From NCBI RefSeq assembly GCF_000615805.1, contig NZ_BAMJ01000004.1, positions 17,410 through 81,409 of the forward strand: 64,000 nucleotides of DNA, in the 5' to 3' direction. This DNA comes from Latilactobacillus fuchuensis DSM 14340 = JCM 11249 (GTDB lineage Bacteria; Bacillota; Bacilli; Lactobacillales; Lactobacillaceae). The position numbers were made by a program, and so were the translations under genes. Positions 62,453-64,000 of the stretch are shown here, piece by piece (within the stretch, counting starts at the first letter, position 1; each line of letters begins with the position of its first letter). The notes under the pieces were generated by a model. That model ran no database searches. It worked only from the letters and a program-made list of their open reading frames with translations, and was not told where the DNA came from.

Positions 62453-63349
62453 ATGAAATATTGTCCGAATTGTGGTCAAGAAGTTAAGGAAGGGGCTAAA
62501 TTTTGCCCTAAATGTGGTTCTGATTTAAGTCAAGTGACGCTCAAACAAGAAACAACGACTAATCAAACTGAATCGCAAAAGACTGAATTCAAAGCAAGCG
62601 AACCGGTTGAATTGATTCTGGAACAAGCTGAAGGCTTAAATATGACCCGTGCTGAAATGAAGAATGAAGCGCAACGCAAGCTTTCGGGTCGTTATGGTGA
62701 ATGGTTTAAGAGTATTTTATGGGCAATTGTCGGGATTATTATCAGTTCGCTACTAGTTATTGTTGCGTCTGGCCAAATGTCAGCAGGATTTGTGAAAATT
62801 GCGCTGTATCGGTTATACGGTGGAACGGATAGTCAATTTGGTACGGGTCTATTGATCTTCTTCTGGCTGATTATTCTAATTGCTGCAATCATTGCGCTAT
62901 TTTTAATTGGGTGTTTATTGAATGCGGTCATGCAATGGTGCGCTATCTTTACACTAAAAGGCCAACGCGCGGATGGCTTGAAGGTTTTCAATTACTTCGT
63001 TAAGGCACAAAAAAATCGCGTCCTAAAAGCGAATATTTTGATCAGTCTTTATCAATTTTTCTGGTCACTGCTATTTATCATTCCAGGAATCGTTAAGCAA
63101 GCTTCGTACGCAATGACTAATTTAATCCTTGAAAAAAATCCGGAATTATCTGCGAGTGAAGCAATCAATCAAAGTCGTAAGATGATGCACGGTTACAAGT
63201 TAGAATTTCTAATTTTGCAATATTCATTCTTCTTTTGGCGAATCGTGGCGGGTGTAACTTACGGGTTAGCTGATTTCTACGTGTTGCCTTATCAAAATGT
63301 GACTCAAATGGCCTTCTTAGAGGTCCTTTATCAAAAATATCAAGACTAA
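62453..63349 (+). CDS. Zinc-ribbon membrane protein, DUF975-like
   Basis: 298 residues. N-terminal zinc ribbon CPNCGQEVK ... CPKCGSDL, a linker, then a helical membrane domain (about 75-298) with four or more hydrophobic segments. It shows the DUF975-like stretch IIPGIVKQASYAMTNLILEKNPELSASEAINQSRKMM (in parts). It ends the three-gene operon. A structured repeat array starts right after the stop. Function unknown; a membrane-stress or envelope role is a guess from the neighbours. Confidence 0.72.
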   Translation: MKYCPNCGQEVKEGAKFCPKCGSDLSQVTLKQETTTNQTESQKTEFKASEPVELILEQAEGLNMTRAEMKNEAQRKLSGRYGEWFKSILWAIVGIIISSLLVIVASGQMSAGFVKIALYRLYGGTDSQFGTGLLIFFWLIILIAAIIALFLIGCLLNAVMQWCAIFTLKGQRADGLKVFNYFVKAQKNRVLKANILISLYQFFWSLLFIIPGIVKQASYAMTNLILEKNPELSASEAINQSRKMMHGYKLEFLILQYSFFFWRIVAGVTYGLADFYVLPYQNVTQMAFLEVLYQKYQD

Positions 63350-63352
63350 TGT

Positions 63353-63476
63353 AAGTGCTGGTTCAAGCGTCTAAACCTTGAGCATAACAATAGAAGGGTA
63401 ATTATGGTGAACTGGACATGATTACCCTTCTGTCGTTAGGCGGAGAGGTTTGCTTGAGGAAGCACGTTAAAAATTG
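63353..63476 (+). repeat. Structured intergenic repeat, copy B (first of the tandem)
   Basis: AAGTGCTGG opens 4 bases after the preceding stop. Stems: GTGCT/AGCAC, CAAGC/GCTTG, AAACCT/AGGTTT, TAAC/GTTA. Apical hairpin AGAAGGGTAAT/ATTACCCTTCT (11 bp). Unpaired family marks GAGCA and GGCGGAG. Closes with GAAGCACGTTA. Confidence 0.78.
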
Positions 63477-63600
63477 AAGTGCGTTGAGTTGCGGGGAGCA
63501 ACCGAGCATTAACTGAAAATCACCGGTTATCTTGAACTTAAGATAATTGGTGATTTTGTAGTTAACCGGAAAAGGCTACTTGAGAAGCACGTTATGATCT
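63477..63600 (+). repeat. Structured intergenic repeat, copy C
   Basis: Exactly 124 bp after copy B. Outer stem GTGC/GCAC, inner TTAACT/AGTTAA, apical hairpin ATCACC...GGTGAT with an inner TTATCTT/AAGATAA. Closes with GAAGCACGTTATGATC. Its distal half matches copy E at 1-148 closely, apart from the apical stem. Confidence 0.78.
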
Positions 63601-63665
63601 GAGTGCTGACTCAGCCGATTAACTTCTGAGTATAGCCTAGAATTGTGAGTGATGGCGCGCGTTAA
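63601..63665 (+). repeat. Structured intergenic repeat, copy D (truncated)
   Basis: GAGTGCTGACTCAGCC begins 124 bp after copy C, goes on to TCTGAGTATAGCCTAG (compare CTGAGCATTAGCCTAG in copy A), then departs from the family and ends GGCGCGCGTT. Confidence 0.65.
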
Positions 63666-63774
63666 AAAAAGCCAGTTAATGTCAATACATTGGAATTGAT
63701 GTTGCAGACTTTTTTTGATGAAATTGTGGTAGGATTAATAAAACAAAAGTTTATAGAACGCGAGGCTTCTAGTG

Positions 63775-64000
63775 ATGGATATTTATTTAAAACAAGCAAT
63801 CTTACAGGTGGTTGATCGGGATGTCGGGAGTCCAGTGTTTTCGCAACAAACATTGGATTTAACCAGCGACATCACGCGGGATTATCTGACGAACAAGGTT
63901 AAGAAATTATCCTCTGCTCAAAGTAAAACGGGAATCATCAAAGAAGAGGCTAGTTTGTTACAATTGATTACCCTGCTTGAAACGGACTTTATCAATGGTG
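63775..64000 (+). CDS. Nucleoid-associated protein, N-terminal part (runs off window)
   Basis: 75 codons are present: MDIYLKQAILQVVDRDVGSP ... LTSDITRDYLTNKVKKLSSA. This resembles the opening of the 37-kDa nucleoid-associated protein (NdpA/YejK-like, PF04245) family as found in lactobacilli. ATG at 63775 after GCGAGG; a GTG at 63772 is in frame directly before. The rest lies beyond the window. A role in nucleoid organisation is family-level knowledge only. Confidence 0.7.
   Translation, partial: MDIYLKQAILQVVDRDVGSPVFSQQTLDLTSDITRDYLTNKVKKLSSAQSKTGIIKEEASLLQLITLLETDFING

Noticed and set aside
63350..63665. tmRNA, 6S RNA or SRP RNA in the long gene-free stretch
   Set aside because: No tRNA-like ends, tag frame or 6S bubble; the tandem 124-bp period and the other copies show a repeat family instead.

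Overview
The window comes from a low-to-mid GC Gram-positive lactic acid bacterium. The best guess is Latilactobacillus (formerly Lactobacillus) of the sakei/curvatus group. This rests on gene content, not on a database search: a 787-residue phosphoketolase, a gntZ-gntK-gntP gluconate cluster, MntH, a D-aspartate ligase/aspartate racemase pair plus MurE (Lys-D-Asp peptidoglycan), strong GGAGG ribosome sites and CcpA-type cre sites. No rRNA, tRNA, CRISPR array, prophage or transposase was seen.

Layout. 0.1-5 kb: signal peptidase, then an operon for D-Asp crossbridge precursors with a phosphoglycerate-mutase-like gene and a serine hydrolase. 5-13 kb: tyrosine phosphatase, guaB, a VanRS-like two-component system read into a D,D-carboxypeptidase, murE and a lipoprotein. 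13.5-16 kb: a Zur-type operator and a znuACB-like zinc uptake operon, converging on pepF. 18-26 kb: LCP protein, nucleoside transporter, GntR regulator, xpk, gltX. 26-33 kb: kdgK, butA, RpiR regulator and gntZKP. 33-38 kb: divergent P-type cation ATPase and NapA-type antiporter, both with long leaders, then adh. 38-46 kb: mntH, a YheO-type regulator next to cyuP-cyuA (cysteine import and desulfidation), a MerR-like membrane protein and a nucleotidyltransferase. 46-53.5 kb: MarR/multidrug exporter and lacZ with an APC-family permease, divergent from an AraC regulator. 53.6-60 kb: cytosolic lipase-like protein, a thioester adhesin with five 123-residue repeats and its sortase, GNAT. 60.3-63.4 kb: two zinc-ribbon membrane proteins around a beta-lactamase-fold protein. 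63.4 kb to the end: tandem structured repeats and the start of a nucleoid-associated protein.

The most unusual signal is a family of roughly 120-130 nt intergenic units found just after stop codons at three places (1-148 minus, 15986-16138 plus, 63353-63660 plus). At the right edge they are in tandem with a 124-bp period. Their stems are kept although the stem sequences differ, which is the mark of a conserved RNA (or single-strand DNA) structure. A second repeat family, about 165 nt and MITE-like, has two inverted copies (45844-46006 and 60091-60257). A 22-codon leader ORF with a strong ribosome site precedes the P-type ATPase.

Caution: nine genes are split by eleven single-base deletions, each explained by loss of one base from a short homopolymer run. 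No insertions were seen. This looks like sequencing or assembly error rather than gene decay, so I describe each such gene as one locus.
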